A model generated the notes under the pieces. It worked only from the letters and a program-made list of their open reading frames with translations, did no database searches and was not told the origin of the DNA. A stretch of 64,000 bases of DNA from Klebsiella sp. RIT-PI-d (GTDB taxonomy: Bacteria; Pseudomonadota; Gammaproteobacteria; Enterobacterales; Enterobacteriaceae), in contig NZ_LGIT01000009.1 of the NCBI RefSeq assembly GCF_001187865.1, positions 1,302,001-1,366,000 of the forward strand. Reading direction: 5' to 3'. Positions within the stretch are counted from its first letter, which is position 1; every line of letters begins with the position of its first letter. Of the stretch, positions 38,703-50,812 are shown one piece after another. Both the position numbers and the translations under genes were made by a program.

Positions 38703-41090
38703 TCAATCCCTCAATGCTGCCTGGAATCGCTCTTTCAGTGCCGCCACACATCTGGCAACGGTAGCGGCAATGTCCTCTTCTTCAAGTGTACGACTGGTAT
38801 CCTGTAGGATGAGGCTAATAGCAAGGCTCTTATAGCCCTCCGCTACGCCCTTACCGCGGTACACATCAAACAAGTTTACGCCAACTACCTGATTTACGCC
38901 AACTTTCTTACATTCTGCCAAAACTTCGCCTGCTGCAACGTTTTCAGCCACGACAACAGCGATGTCACGACGGTTTGCCGGGAAGCGGGAAATCTCTTGC
39001 GCCTGAGGCACCACGCGGTCTGCGAGCTTGTTCCACTCCAGTTCAAACACAATAGTGCGACCGTTGAGATCAAGTTTACGTTCCAGTTCAGGATGGACAA
39101 CACCAATAAAACCAATGTGTTCATCTTTCAGATAAATCGCTGCCGATTGACCTGGATGCAGTGCCGGGTTAGCGACTGCTTTAAACTGAATGTCAGCAGA
39201 CTTACCGGTTAAATCAAGGACTGACTCCAGATCGCCTTTCAAATCATAGAAATCTACGCCTTCTTTCGCCAGGTTCCAGTGCTCATCATGACGGTTACCG
39301 CAGATGACGCCACCCAGCATGACATCCTGACGAATGCCCAGTGGGGCCTGAGTATCGGGGACAAAGCGCAACCCGCTTTCAAAAATACGTACCCGTGATT
39401 GTTGGCGGTTCTGATTATATACCACCGTTGACAGCAGGCCCGTCAGCAAAGACAGACGCATCGCCGACATTTCGCTGGAGATGGGGCTTGGCAGTATGAG
39501 TGCTTCTTCACCCGGATGTACCCATTGCTGGACTTTAGGATCAACGAAGCTGTAGGTAATAACTTCCTGGTAGCCTTTATCGTTGAGCATCGTTTTCACG
39601 CGCTTAAGCGACAGATTGGCTTCTTTATGGCTACCCATCACCAGACCCGCCTGGACAGGTTCATTCGGGATACTGTTGTAGCCATAAATACGCGCTACTT
39701 CTTCAACCAAATCTTCTTCGATAGCCATATCGAAGCGCCAGGTCGGTGCCACTGCCTGCCACTCATCATTGCCAGCCGTAACGTCACAGCCCAGACGGGT
39801 CAAAATATCCACTACCTGTTCGTCGGCGATATGATGACCAATCAGACGATCAAGCTTACTGCGACGCAGAGTGATAGTGGCACGCTTCGGCAGGGCAGCC
39901 TCGCAGGTTACGTCAATGACCGGACCCGCTTCACCACCGCAGATATCAAGAAGCAGGCGTGTTGCGCGTTCCATGGCTTTATATTGTAAAACCGGATCGA
40001 CACCGCGTTCATAACGGTGAGACGCATCAGTATGCAGGCCATGACGACGCGCGCGTCCGGTTATAGACAGCGGGCTGAAGAAGGCCGATTCCAGCAGAAC
40101 ATTTCTGGTCTCGTCATTTACGCCCGAGAATTCGCCGCCGAAGATACCTGCCATGGCCAGCGCTTTATTATGGTCAGCAATAACCAGCGTATCCGCGCTT
40201 AACTTCGCTTCAGAGCCGTCGAGCAGTACCAGCGTCTCGCCATCTTTTGCCATACGGACGTTAATCCCGCCTTCAATACGATCTTTATCGAAAGCGTGCA
40301 TCGGCTGCCCCAGCTCCAGCAGCACATAGTTGGTCACGTCAACCACAGCATCAATAGAGCGTATTCCGCAACGGCGCAGCTTCTCTCTCATCCACAGCGG
40401 CGTTGGCGCATTAACATTAATGCCGTTGATCACGCGGCCCAGATAGCGAGGACACGCGTCTGTTGCATCAACCTGAATAGGCAGCACATCATCAATCGTT
40501 GCGTTCACTGCCTCAACGTGCGGCACGTTAAGCGGCAGTTTATTCAGCACAGCCACATCGCGCGCTACGCCAATAATGCCCAGGCAATCGGCACGGTTGG
40601 GGGTTACGCTAATTTCAATCGTGTTATCGTCAAGCTTCAGATACTCACGAATATCCGTACCCAGCGGCGCATCAGCCGGCAGTTCGATAATGCCGCTGTG
40701 ATCGTCGGAAACACCCAGCTCCGAAAAGGAGCACAGCATTCCTTCCGACGGCTCACCGCGCAGCTTAGCCGCTTTAATTTTAAAGTCGCCAGGCAGTACT
40801 GCACCAATGGTTGCTACCGCAACTTTCAGCCCCAGGCGACAGTTAGGCGCACCGCAGACGATGTCCAGCAGACGCTCACCACCGACGTTCACTTTCGTTA
40901 CGCGCAGTTTATCCGCGTTCGGGTGTTGAGCGCATTCCACCACTTCGCCTACCACAACGCCACTAAAGCTGCCGGCCACCGCATCGACGCCGTCAACTTC
41001 CAGACCTGCCATCGTGATTTGACCGGACAACGCTTCGCTGTCGACCGCCGGGTTAACCCATTCGCGTAACCACAGTTCACTGAATTTCAT
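38703..41090 (-). CDS. pheT: Phenylalanine-tRNA ligase beta subunit
   Basis: A 795-residue beta subunit of the (alpha-beta)2 enzyme. In order: a tRNA-binding EMAP-like domain (about 40-150), B3/B4 editing domain (about 210-370, which clears Tyr-tRNA-Phe), B5 domain, catalytic-like core, and the C-terminal anticodon-binding FDX-ACB domain. Length matches E. coli. It is 15 bases after pheS. Confidence 0.98.
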   Translation of the reverse strand: MKFSELWLREWVNPAVDSEALSGQITMAGLEVDGVDAVAGSFSGVVVGEVVECAQHPNADKLRVTKVNVGGERLLDIVCGAPNCRLGLKVAVATIGAVLPGDFKIKAAKLRGEPSEGMLCSFSELGVSDDHSGIIELPADAPLGTDIREYLKLDDNTIEISVTPNRADCLGIIGVARDVAVLNKLPLNVPHVEAVNATIDDVLPIQVDATDACPRYLGRVINGINVNAPTPLWMREKLRRCGIRSIDAVVDVTNYVLLELGQPMHAFDKDRIEGGINVRMAKDGETLVLLDGSEAKLSADTLVIADHNKALAMAGIFGGEFSGVNDETRNVLLESAFFSPLSITGRARRHGLHTDASHRYERGVDPVLQYKAMERATRLLLDICGGEAGPVIDVTCEAALPKRATITLRRSKLDRLIGHHIADEQVVDILTRLGCDVTAGNDEWQAVAPTWRFDMAIEEDLVEEVARIYGYNSIPNEPVQAGLVMGSHKEANLSLKRVKTMLNDKGYQEVITYSFVDPKVQQWVHPGEEALILPSPISSEMSAMRLSLLTGLLSTVVYNQNRQQSRVRIFESGLRFVPDTQAPLGIRQDVMLGGVICGNRHDEHWNLAKEGVDFYDLKGDLESVLDLTGKSADIQFKAVANPALHPGQSAAIYLKDEHIGFIGVVHPELERKLDLNGRTIVFELEWNKLADRVVPQAQEISRFPANRRDIAVVVAENVAAGEVLAECKKVGVNQVVGVNLFDVYRGKGVAEGYKSLAISLILQDTSRTLEEEDIAATVARCVAALKERFQAALRD

Positions 41091-41105
41091 TATTTTATCC
41101 TGCCC

Positions 41106-42182
<1,077 letters not shown>

Positions 42183-42203
42183 TCACGCGCTAGCCTCCCT
42201 GAT

Positions 42204-42248
42204 TCAGGTGCTAAAGTAAAAAAAGAAGCGGAAAATAGCAGCATTCAT
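42204..42248 (-). CDS. pheM: phe operon leader peptide
   Basis: A 14-codon leader ORF reading [14 protein letters not shown], identical to E. coli PheM. Five of 14 codons are Phe. When Phe-tRNA is scarce the ribosome stalls there and the downstream terminator fails to form, so pheST is transcribed. Confidence 0.96.
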
Positions 42249-42316
42249 GCTTGCGTTACCTTGTGTTAGCGGGAAATTAAGGCCTTGTTGAAAGAGCTTA
42301 ACGGAAAAATATTAAT

Positions 42317-42350
42317 AAAAACAAAGAAGAGGGAGCCAGGCTCCCTCTTC
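42317..42350 (-). terminator. rplT terminator
   Basis: GAAGAGGGAGCC and GGCTCCCTCTTC pair in a long stem after rplT, followed by TTTGTTTTT on the minus strand. Confidence 0.88.
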
Positions 42351-42359
42351 TCAACTGGC

Positions 42360-42737
<378 letters not shown>

Positions 42738-42766
42738 CTAATTAAAAAGTTAAAAGGGTTAACGAC

Positions 42767-42988
<222 letters not shown>

Positions 42989-43050
42989 TTAATAAACGAA
43001 ACGTAGGCGAGTAATGACTGTGAAACCACAGTCATTACTGCTTGAAGGCC

Positions 43051-43596
<546 letters not shown>

Positions 43597-45525
43597 TTAT
43601 TCCTCCAGTTGTTGTAGACTGCGGCTGCGAATCTCTTGTTGCAGCTTCTCGATAACTTCATTTACGTCCAGGCTGCCCAAGTCTTTGCCACGACGGGTGC
43701 GCACGGCAACTTTGCCGGCTTCAACCTCTTTGTCGCCACAGACCAACATGTAAGGGACACGACGTAAAGTGTGCTCGCGGATTTTAAAGCCAATCTTCTC
43801 ATTTCTCAAGTCCGCTTTTACACGAATGCCCGCATTTTGCAATTTTTGCGTCAATTCGCTGACATAATCGGCTTGAGAATCAGTAATGTTCATCACAACT
43901 ACCTGCACCGGTGCAAGCCAGGTTGGGAAGAAGCCCGCAAATTCTTCGGTCAGGATACCAATAAAGCGCTCCAGAGAACCAAGAATTGCGCGGTGGATCA
44001 TTACCGGAATCTGACGTTCATTACTTTCACCAACATAAGATGCGCTTAAACGCGAAGGTAATGAGAAGTCCAGCTGTACTGTACCGCACTGCCATGCACG
44101 ATCGAGGCAGTCATATAGGGTAAATTCAATTTTCGGACCGTAGAACGCACCCTCACCCACCTGATACTCGAATGGGATGTTGTTCTCTTCCAGCGCAACG
44201 GCCAGGTCCGCCTCAGCACGATCCCAGGTCTCGTCGCTGCCAATACGCTTTTCAGGACGAGTGGAAAGTTTGACGACGATCTTCTCGAAGCCAAAGGTGC
44301 TATACATATCATAGACTAAACGAATACATGCGTTAACTTCATCACGTACTTGTTCTTCCGTACAGAAGATATGAGCATCATCCTGAGTAAAGCCGCGAAC
44401 GCGCATCAGGCCATGTAACGCACCTGACGGCTCGTTACGATGGCAACTACCGAACTCGGCCATACGCAGCGGCAAATCACGGTAAGATTTCAGGCCCTGA
44501 TTAAAGATCTGGACGTGACCAGGACAGTTCATCGGCTTAATGCAGTATTCACGGTTCTCAGAAGAAGTGGTGAACATTGCATCTTTATAGTTTTCCCAGT
44601 GGCCGGTTTTTTCCCACAGCACACGGTCCATCATAAAGGGACCTTTAACTTCCTGATACTGATACTCTTTCAGCTTGGAACGTACAAACGTTTCCAGTTC
44701 GCGGAAGATGGTCCAACCGTCATTATGCCAGAAAACCATGCCCGGCGCCTCTTCCTGCATATGATACAGGTCGAGCTGTTTACCGATTTTACGGTGGTCA
44801 CGTTTAGCCGCTTCTTCCAGGCGTTGCAAATAGGCACTTAGCGCCTTTTTATCCGCCCAGGCCGTACCATAAATACGCTGCAGCATTTTATTGTCGCTAT
44901 CGCCCCGCCAGTACGCACCTGCGGTTTTCATCAGCTTGAAGTGATGGCAAAAACGCATGTTCGGCACGTGCGGTCCACGACACATATCAACGTATTCTTC
45001 ATGATGATAAAGGCCTGGCTTATCATCATGGGAAATATTTTCATCAAGAATAGAAACTTTATACGTTTCACCGCGCTGAACAAAGGCGTCACGCGCCTCT
45101 TCCCAGCTCACTTTTTTCTTGATGACGTCATAGTTTTTTTCAGCGAGCTCGTGCATCCGCTTTTCGAGCGCGTCGATATCTTCCTGGGTCAGCGTATGAT
45201 CGAGATCAACGTCATAATAAAAACCGTTGTCGATGACCGGGCCAATCGCCATTTTAGTGTCAGGCCAGAGCTGCTTAATAGCATGACCCAGCAAATGCGC
45301 GCAGGAGTGGCGAATAATTTCCACACCCTCGTCATTTTTCGCGGTGATAATCGCTAACTGAGCATCGTTTTCAATGAGATCGGTTGCGTCAACCAGCTCA
45401 CCATTAACGCGACCCGCGATGCAGGCTTTCGCCAGACCAGGTCCGATATCAAGAGCAACATCAAGCGGGCTTACGGGACGATCGAACTGGCGTTGGCTGC
45501 CATCAGGAAGGGTAATTACAGGCAT
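43597..45525 (-). CDS. thrS: Threonine-tRNA ligase
   Basis: A 642-residue class II synthetase. In order: TGS domain (1-62), the editing domain with [10 protein letters not shown] and the Cys in [11 protein letters not shown], the zinc-containing catalytic core (Cys in [10 protein letters not shown], plus two His), and the anticodon-binding domain from about 535. It represses its own mRNA by binding a tRNA-like leader, seen upstream. It heads the translation cluster. Confidence 0.98.
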   Translation of the reverse strand: MPVITLPDGSQRQFDRPVSPLDVALDIGPGLAKACIAGRVNGELVDATDLIENDAQLAIITAKNDEGVEIIRHSCAHLLGHAIKQLWPDTKMAIGPVIDNGFYYDVDLDHTLTQEDIDALEKRMHELAEKNYDVIKKKVSWEEARDAFVQRGETYKVSILDENISHDDKPGLYHHEEYVDMCRGPHVPNMRFCHHFKLMKTAGAYWRGDSDNKMLQRIYGTAWADKKALSAYLQRLEEAAKRDHRKIGKQLDLYHMQEEAPGMVFWHNDGWTIFRELETFVRSKLKEYQYQEVKGPFMMDRVLWEKTGHWENYKDAMFTTSSENREYCIKPMNCPGHVQIFNQGLKSYRDLPLRMAEFGSCHRNEPSGALHGLMRVRGFTQDDAHIFCTEEQVRDEVNACIRLVYDMYSTFGFEKIVVKLSTRPEKRIGSDETWDRAEADLAVALEENNIPFEYQVGEGAFYGPKIEFTLYDCLDRAWQCGTVQLDFSLPSRLSASYVGESNERQIPVMIHRAILGSLERFIGILTEEFAGFFPTWLAPVQVVVMNITDSQADYVSELTQKLQNAGIRVKADLRNEKIGFKIREHTLRRVPYMLVCGDKEVEAGKVAVRTRRGKDLGSLDVNEVIEKLQQEIRSRSLQQLEE

Positions 45526-45545
45526 TTTATGTCCTTATTTGCAGT

Positions 45546-45569
45546 GGTGACCCACACGAAAGATCACAT
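45546..45569 (-). promoter_or_regulatory. thrS translational operator (anticodon-like hairpin)
   Basis: On the minus strand TGTGATC and GGGTCACC pair around a loop with TTTCGTGT, containing the Thr anticodon CGU. It starts about 20 bases before the thrS start codon and matches domain 2 of the E. coli operator that ThrRS binds to block ribosomes. Confidence 0.8.
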
Positions 45570-45817
45570 ACAAAGAGAATAATCGTTTATAAACAGTAAA
45601 TTGCGACGCCATCTAACCAACAATTGCTAAATTGGGACGCAATTTGAAAACCCGGCATATCGTTAATTTCACGCCGTCTCTGAATAGTAACATTAAAAAA
45701 AGCGTGTTTGCACCATTCAGCTTCATATTGGTTCAATTGACTTTTTTGTCTTTGCTAAAGGTATAGTTAACTCAGTAGGCAGGATTAATGCAATTACAGA
45801 AATACAGGCGGGAAAGT

Positions 45818-45839
45818 CGGGCCGCCTTTAATCGGCCCG
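45818..45839 (-). terminator. ydiY terminator hairpin
   Basis: CGGGCCG and CGGCCCG stem with an eight-base loop seven bases beyond the ydiY stop. T-run is weak. Confidence 0.55.
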
Positions 45840-45845
45840 CTCAAA

Positions 45846-46604
45846 TTACATTTTATAACCCAGTGATAGCGTTGTACGGCGATCGGTATGCTCCGGCGCA
45901 CTGTCCGGCGGATTAGAGTTCCAGGTAAGGTTATAGGCAACCTTCAGACCGAAATGCTCGTTAATCGCGACATTAAGCGCGCTCTCAGAATTTACGGTGG
46001 TATCTTCAGCACCAAATACGGATACGCCCTGCGTAAATTTTGCGTTGTCCGTCATCTGCCAGGCATAGGTTCCGGATGCATAACCCAGCGGCTGGGTTTC
46101 ATTGCCACCGTCAGTGTATTGATCGTAGCGAACACCGGGACCAAATTCAAAACGCAGACTGTGTACCGGCCCGTTTAAGAACTGACGACCATAACCTGCG
46201 GTCACAATGTCGCGTTCTTTATAACCATTATACCGATCAGTTAACCAGCTTCCCTGACCAAACAGATAGTTTTCATCTGACAGGTTATAACGAGAACGTC
46301 CACCAATCGCATATTTCTCAGAAGAACGCTCATCGTTAGAAGAGGTGTTGCTGGCATTGCCCCATAAAGACCAGGCAGTAGCATTGCCGTACCAGGTCAG
46401 GGTTGAATCAGCCGTCAATGAGGAACTTTTAGTATTCCCCGACTGCGCGAGATAACCCGCATTAACATTACCTTCAAAAGGTTTTTTCGCACTAGAAGGA
46501 TCGTCCATGACAGTAAAAACGCTATCGTCGGCCATTGCATACATTGATGCAAAAACGCCTCCCGCCAGTAATATAGCAGCAGGAACTGTCTTTAAGAGCT
46601 TCAT
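45846..46604 (-). CDS. ydiY: DUF481 outer-membrane-type protein YdiY
   Basis: A 252-residue exported protein of the DUF481 family. The signal peptide ends in AMA-DDS, followed by repeated Gly/Ala and aromatic-rich strands ending in LSLGYKM, the C-terminal aromatic pattern of an outer-membrane beta-barrel. E. coli YdiY is acid-inducible with no known function. Length matches. Confidence 0.9.
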   Translation of the reverse strand: MKLLKTVPAAILLAGGVFASMYAMADDSVFTVMDDPSSAKKPFEGNVNAGYLAQSGNTKSSSLTADSTLTWYGNATAWSLWGNASNTSSNDERSSEKYAIGGRSRYNLSDENYLFGQGSWLTDRYNGYKERDIVTAGYGRQFLNGPVHSLRFEFGPGVRYDQYTDGGNETQPLGYASGTYAWQMTDNAKFTQGVSVFGAEDTTVNSESALNVAINEHFGLKVAYNLTWNSNPPDSAPEHTDRRTTLSLGYKM

Positions 46605-46917
46605 TTATAATAAGTCCGCACAACAAAAAAAGAGACCATCACGGTCCCGGAAACTTTCGAGGGGATCAATGTTAACAATCCAGAGAAAGGTAACAAATTA
46701 TAAAAAGGCTCTATTAACATAGCAATGAAATATTACAGGATTTTTTGAATAAGAACGATCCCAAAACCGTATCCCTTCCCGAGCTGTTATTGCCTGATTA
46801 AAAGCGTATTTATTTGTAAAATCATGCTGTTGCCCTGTCACTACACTGACTTTAATGCCAGGCTTACTGTTATCTGTATTAGGTCATGCTCTTAAAGAGA
46901 TAAAAAGAGGCTTTATT
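46605..46917. other. ydiY-pfkB divergent region
   Basis: About 310 AT-rich bases with the promoters of both genes. No strong operator was recognised. Confidence 0.45.
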
Positions 46918-47850
46918 ATGGTTAAAATATATACCCTCACATTCGCTCCCTCTCTGGACAGTGCCACACTGACACCACAACTTTATCCCGAAGGAAAATT
47001 GCGCTGTAGCGCGCCGGTATTCGAGCCCGGCGGCGGTGGTATTAATGTCGCCCGGGCGATTACCTTTCTCGGGGGTAGAGCTTCGGCTATTTTTCCGGCG
47101 GGTGGTGCAACGGGCGAACATTTAGTGAGTTTACTGGCTGATGAGCAGGTACCGGTATACACCGTCAACGCCCAGGACTGGACACGGCAAAATCTCCATG
47201 TTCATGTGGAGTCCAGCGGCGAGCAATATCGGTTCGTGATGCCAGGCGCAACGCTTACCGATGATGAATTCCATCAGCTTGAGAAATGCGTACTTGAGAT
47301 CGAAGCGGACTCACTGCTGGTCATCAGCGGCAGCCTTCCGCCAGGTATTAAGGCTGATCGGCTGGCACAACTGGTGAAATCGGCGCAGCAGCATAGTATT
47401 CGCTGTATTGTTGACAGTTCCGGGGAGGCGCTTGCTGCCGCGCTGGCGTTCGGTAATATTGAACTGGTAAAGCCCAACCTGAAAGAGTTAAGTGCCTTAG
47501 TACAGCGTGAACTTACACAACCTGATGATGTGCGCGAGGCGGCGCAGGAACTTGTTCGCAGCGGAAAAGCGCGGCGAGTCGTGGTGTCACTGGGACCACA
47601 AGGCGCACTGGGCGTAGATAATAAGGATTGCGTGCAGATTGTGCCCCCTCCAGTTAAAAGCCAGAGCACTGTCGGAGCAGGTGACAGTATGGTTGGCGCA
47701 ATGACCCTGAAAATGGCTGAAAATGCCACGCTTGCGGAGATGGTTAGCTACGGCGTTGCTGCCGGCAGTGCTGCGACGATCAATCAGGGTACGCGTCTCT
47801 GTTCGGCAGAAAATACACAGAAGATTTATGATTATTTGCGTCGGGTTTAA
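46918..47850 (+). CDS. pfkB: 6-Phosphofructokinase II
   Basis: A 310-residue PfkB/ribokinase-family enzyme phosphorylating fructose 6-phosphate. The family signatures GGGGINVARAI and VGAGDSMVGAM (catalytic Asp in AGD) are intact. The start at 46918 (MVKIYTLTF) matches E. coli. With pykF and ppsA it is one of three glycolytic or gluconeogenic genes here. Confidence 0.96.
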   Translation: MVKIYTLTFAPSLDSATLTPQLYPEGKLRCSAPVFEPGGGGINVARAITFLGGRASAIFPAGGATGEHLVSLLADEQVPVYTVNAQDWTRQNLHVHVESSGEQYRFVMPGATLTDDEFHQLEKCVLEIEADSLLVISGSLPPGIKADRLAQLVKSAQQHSIRCIVDSSGEALAAALAFGNIELVKPNLKELSALVQRELTQPDDVREAAQELVRSGKARRVVVSLGPQGALGVDNKDCVQIVPPPVKSQSTVGAGDSMVGAMTLKMAENATLAEMVSYGVAAGSAATINQGTRLCSAENTQKIYDYLRRV

Positions 47851-47936
47851 TACCTGTGCCCGCGTCAGGCGACACAAGTCGCCAAACCATTATCATCAGC
47901 TATGCTAAAAAAATCCGTTAATTCATGAGGTGAGTC

Positions 47937-48227
47937 ATGAGCGAAGGCGATATAAAACGATATGTAGTGACGGTGAAGTTTCATGAAGAAACCCTCACCC
48001 AAATTAATGAGCTTAATAACCAGCTCACGCGCGCGGGCTTTCTCCTTACGCTTAGCGATAATGACGGTAAGGTTCATGAGCTGGGAACTAACTCGTTTGG
48101 CCTTGTCAGTCCCCACAATGAACAAGAGGTAAAAGCGCTGGCAACAGGGCTTGCTGAAAGTGCCTTAGGTATTACTCCTGATGTTCATGTGACCGTATTT
48201 GAATCCTGGTTAAACGATAAGCAATAA
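47937..48227 (+). CDS. ydiZ: Conserved protein YdiZ
   Basis: A 96-residue cytosolic protein of unknown function, MSEGDIKRYVVTVKFHEETL, matching YdiZ in position and opening sequence. Its sequence suggests an alternating alpha/beta fold of ferredoxin type. It is 86 bases after pfkB. No function is known to me. Confidence 0.85.
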   Translation: MSEGDIKRYVVTVKFHEETLTQINELNNQLTRAGFLLTLSDNDGKVHELGTNSFGLVSPHNEQEVKALATGLAESALGITPDVHVTVFESWLNDKQ

Positions 48228-48331
48228 GTGCCATTACGGCAGGCAGTTTTTTCAACTGTGCGTGAGTTCGGTTTTTTCAAAGCATTTGTGCGCTAACGTT
48301 ATGATATGGCAATAAACATGGGAGAAAGAAC

Positions 48332-49192
48332 ATGTGGCAGGCTATCAGTCGACTGTTAAGTGAGCAACTTGGCGAAGGTGAGATCGAACAGCGTCGTGAA
48401 CTGCCTGGCGGAGAAATCCACGCCGCATGGCACATTCGCTATGCTGGCCGGGATTTTTTTGTGAAATACGATGAGCGCGAGTTGCTCCCCTGCTTTACGG
48501 CAGAAGCCGATCAGCTGGAACTCCTGTCACGCAGTAAAACGGTTGCCGTTCCCCGTGTGTGGGCGGTAGGCAGCGAGCAAGATAATGCTTTTCTGGTCAT
48601 GGACTATTTACCCGTTCGGCCGCTGGATGCGCACAGTGCATTTCAGCTGGGTCAGCAAATCGCACGTCTTCATCAGTGGAGCGATCAGCCACAGTTTGGC
48701 CTGGATTTTGACAATGCGCTCTCCACCACGCCACAGCCAAATGCCTGGCAGCGTCGCTGGTCCACTTTTTTTGCCGAGCAGCGTATTGGCTGGCAACTGG
48801 AGCTGGCCGCTGAAAAAGGTCTTTCGTTTGGTGATATTGATACCATTGTCACCCTGATCCAACAGCGTCTGGGCAATCATCAGCCACAGCCTTCCCTGCT
48901 GCATGGCGATCTGTGGTCAGACAATTGCGCGCTGGGGCCGGAGGGGCCATTTATCTACGATCCCGCCTGCTATTGGGGAGACAGAGAGTGCGATTTAGCG
49001 ATGCTTCCACTGCATCCCGATCAACCGCCGCAGATTTACGATGGCTATCAATCCGTTTCCCCGCTTCCGTCAGGTTTTCTTGAAAGACAGCCTGTGTATC
49101 AACTGTACACGCTGCTTAACCGGGCAATTCTGTTTGGCGGCCAGCACCTGATGACCGCACAAAATGCGCTGGATCGCGTTCTGGCACCATAA
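48332..49192 (+). CDS. yniA: Fructosamine kinase family protein YniA
   Basis: A 286-residue small-molecule kinase of the ketosamine-3-kinase family, which removes sugar adducts from amines by phosphorylation. The Brenner motif LLHGDLWSDNCALGP and the metal site FIYDPACYWGDRECDLAM are clear. Length equals E. coli. In E. coli yniB follows; here tonB follows on the opposite strand. Confidence 0.93.
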   Translation: MWQAISRLLSEQLGEGEIEQRRELPGGEIHAAWHIRYAGRDFFVKYDERELLPCFTAEADQLELLSRSKTVAVPRVWAVGSEQDNAFLVMDYLPVRPLDAHSAFQLGQQIARLHQWSDQPQFGLDFDNALSTTPQPNAWQRRWSTFFAEQRIGWQLELAAEKGLSFGDIDTIVTLIQQRLGNHQPQPSLLHGDLWSDNCALGPEGPFIYDPACYWGDRECDLAMLPLHPDQPPQIYDGYQSVSPLPSGFLERQPVYQLYTLLNRAILFGGQHLMTAQNALDRVLAP

Positions 49193-49215
49193 TCAGGCCC
49201 CGTCTGGCGGCCTGA
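49193..49215. terminator. Hairpin at the yniA-tonB junction
   Basis: TCAGGCC and GGCCTGA stem with a nine-base loop between two converging stop codons. It lies exactly where E. coli gene order breaks. Confidence 0.6.
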
Positions 49216-49224
49216 ACGGGTTGG

Positions 49225-49944
49225 TTAGTTTATTTTAACACCGCCGTTGATGCGGAATTCAATATTCATAATCAGCCCATTTCCCGGCTTACCCGATTCA
49301 TAGCGCCATTTGCGCATTGCTGTTTTCACTTCCCGCTCAAACATATTCGAAGGTTGAGCGGAGAGGATCTGCACGTTATCCACGCGTCCATCAGCAGTCA
49401 CATCAAATTTCACCCTGACTTTACCTTCCACACGAAGCGCCAGTGCGCGCGCCGGATAAGAAGGCTGATTACGCGCTAATGCCCGCGGACCGGTGGGTGC
49501 TGTCACGGCTGGCTTAGCCGCCGGAGGCGTATTATTTACCGTGCGCGAAGGCGCTGCGTTGTCGAAAGGCGAGGCCGGTCGCGGCTCCGCTGGTTTAACG
49601 TCGCGTTTTGGCTGCTCGACTTTCTTTACCGGTTTCGGCTTAGGTTTCGGCTTTGGCTCAGGTTTTGGTTTTGGTTTTTCAATCACCACCGGCGCCTCTT
49701 TTGGCGGTTCCGGAACCGGTTCTGGCTCAGGTTCTGGTTCAACCACGGGTTCAGGAGCCGGAGGCTGAACAACCGGTTCGGGTTGCACAGGCGCTACCAG
49801 CGTTATGGACATAGGCTGCGCGGGTGCGGGCAATTCAACAACCTGATTTACCGAGGTGTAAAGCAGACCTGCTATTACAGCACCGTGAATAGACAAAGCT
49901 AGCAATGTAGGCCATGGAAAGCGGCGTGGTAAATCAAGGGCCAT
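49225..49944 (-). CDS. tonB: Energy transducer TonB
   Basis: A 239-residue inner-membrane-anchored protein that passes proton-motive force via ExbBD to outer-membrane receptors for siderophores and B12. In order: N-terminal anchor with the SxxxH motif (SIHGAVIAGLLYTS), a Pro-rich spacer of Glu-Pro then Lys-Pro repeats (about 65-115), and the C-terminal receptor-contact domain (YPARALALRVEGKVRVKFDV). The start MALDLPRRF at 49944 gives the E. coli length; MTSM nine bases earlier (49953) is equally possible, and neither has a strong ribosome site. A Fur-box-like site lies upstream. It links with btuCD and hemP here. Confidence 0.95.
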   Translation of the reverse strand: MALDLPRRFPWPTLLALSIHGAVIAGLLYTSVNQVVELPAPAQPMSITLVAPVQPEPVVQPPAPEPVVEPEPEPEPVPEPPKEAPVVIEKPKPKPEPKPKPKPKPVKKVEQPKRDVKPAEPRPASPFDNAAPSRTVNNTPPAAKPAVTAPTGPRALARNQPSYPARALALRVEGKVRVKFDVTADGRVDNVQILSAQPSNMFEREVKTAMRKWRYESGKPGNGLIMNIEFRINGGVKIN

Positions 49945-49988
49945 CGAAGTCATAGTGGTATCTGTTGAAAAATGATGAGCTAATTTTA

Positions 49989-50009
49989 AATGCAAATAGC
50001 AATCATATT
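49989..50009 (-). promoter_or_regulatory. Fur-box-like site upstream of tonB
   Basis: On the minus strand TGATTGCTATTTGCATTT lies 45-65 bases before the start. It resembles the Fur site of E. coli tonB from memory, though it is a poor match to the 19-bp consensus. Confidence 0.55.
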
Positions 50010-50163
50010 CAATAAGCCATTTTCTCTTCGTCCATTTTTTACCAAAATCGGCACAATTCATCTCTGGTTTATACAAGGTTTTACCCTGCTAAACGTGGTG
50101 ATTGCAGTCTGCTCTGCTTTCACATACCGTATTTTGGCAAATTAAAGATAAGGAGCTCTTACC

Positions 50164-50460
50164 GTGCTGTATGTTATTTACGCTGAAGATGTAGCTGATT
50201 CGCTGCAAAAACGCCAGTCCGTGCGCCCTGCGCATCTGGCTCGCCTGCAACTATTACAGGATGAAGGACGTCTGCTTACGGCTGGCCCACTGCCTGCGGT
50301 GGACAGTAACGATCCGGGTGCTGCCGGTTTCACTGGCTCAACGGTGATAGCCGAATTTGAATCTATAGAGAAAGCGACCGAGTGGGCAGATGCCGATCCG
50401 TATGTTGCGGCGGGTGTTTATCAGAATGTGACGATAAAACCGTACAAAAAGGTATTCTAA
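50164..50460 (+). CDS. yciI: YciI-like protein
   Basis: A 98-residue member of the YCII family (ferredoxin-like fold). The start is GTG at 50164 with AAGGAGCT upstream. The conserved His and Asp residues ([24 protein letters not shown]) form a putative active site; no substrate is known. Length equals E. coli. kch, which follows in E. coli, is absent here. Confidence 0.92.
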   Translation: MLYVIYAEDVADSLQKRQSVRPAHLARLQLLQDEGRLLTAGPLPAVDSNDPGAAGFTGSTVIAEFESIEKATEWADADPYVAAGVYQNVTIKPYKKVF

Positions 50461-50466
50461 AATTGT

Positions 50467-50490
50467 GGGCACCTTTAACGGTGCCCTTTT
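50467..50490 (+). terminator. yciI terminator
   Basis: GGGCACC and GGTGCCC stem with TTTAAC loop followed by TTTT. Confidence 0.85.
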
Positions 50491-50493
50491 CAC

Positions 50494-50667
50494 TTAGAGA
50501 TCGTAAATCGCAAACAGCAGAATATTGCGGTGCTGGTTAAGTAAACACTTCCTGATGGAGTGAATACGCATGTTGCGACGAGACTGACCTTCAAGCCAGC
50601 GGGATTTACGACGACTTGCCTGTCTCAGCATACGCCAGCGTCCCACTTCCGTTCGACTACGCTTCAT
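50494..50667 (-). CDS. yciY: Small basic protein YciY
   Basis: A 57-residue Arg/Lys-rich protein, MKRSRTEVGRWRMLRQASRR, matching E. coli YciY in length and sequence. Function unknown. A 17-codon longer frame upstream was not chosen. It is divergent from clsA. Confidence 0.88.
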   Translation of the reverse strand: MKRSRTEVGRWRMLRQASRRKSRWLEGQSRRNMRIHSIRKCLLNQHRNILLFAIYDL

Positions 50668-50812
50668 TTTTACTGCTCTTATAAAGGAAGAACGTGCATT
50701 ATAAACTCTTGCTGTCATCAGAACAGCGCTTTTCGTACCCGCTTTTTATTTGCCAGAATTTTATGTGCGCGTACACTCATAACAATACGCTATCAAAAGG
50801 ATTTTTTTATTT

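Larger units (their letters stand above)
45526..45845. other. thrS leader and gap to ydiY
   Basis: About 320 bases. It holds the thrS promoter and operator near the gene and a GC-rich hairpin next to the ydiY stop. The middle is AT-rich with no other recognised element. Confidence 0.5.

Noticed and set aside
40296..41069. A 257-codon plus-strand ORF opposite pheT
   Set aside because: It lies wholly antisense to the 5' half of pheT, and its composition follows the pheT codon pattern.
49605..49790. Tandem repeat (Lys-Pro and Glu-Pro codons) read as a CRISPR or satellite
   Set aside because: It is the normal proline-rich spacer of TonB in its reading frame.
50029..50076. A longer tonB reading frame starting at 50076
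   Set aside because: It would put translation upstream of the Fur site and add charged residues before the membrane anchor.
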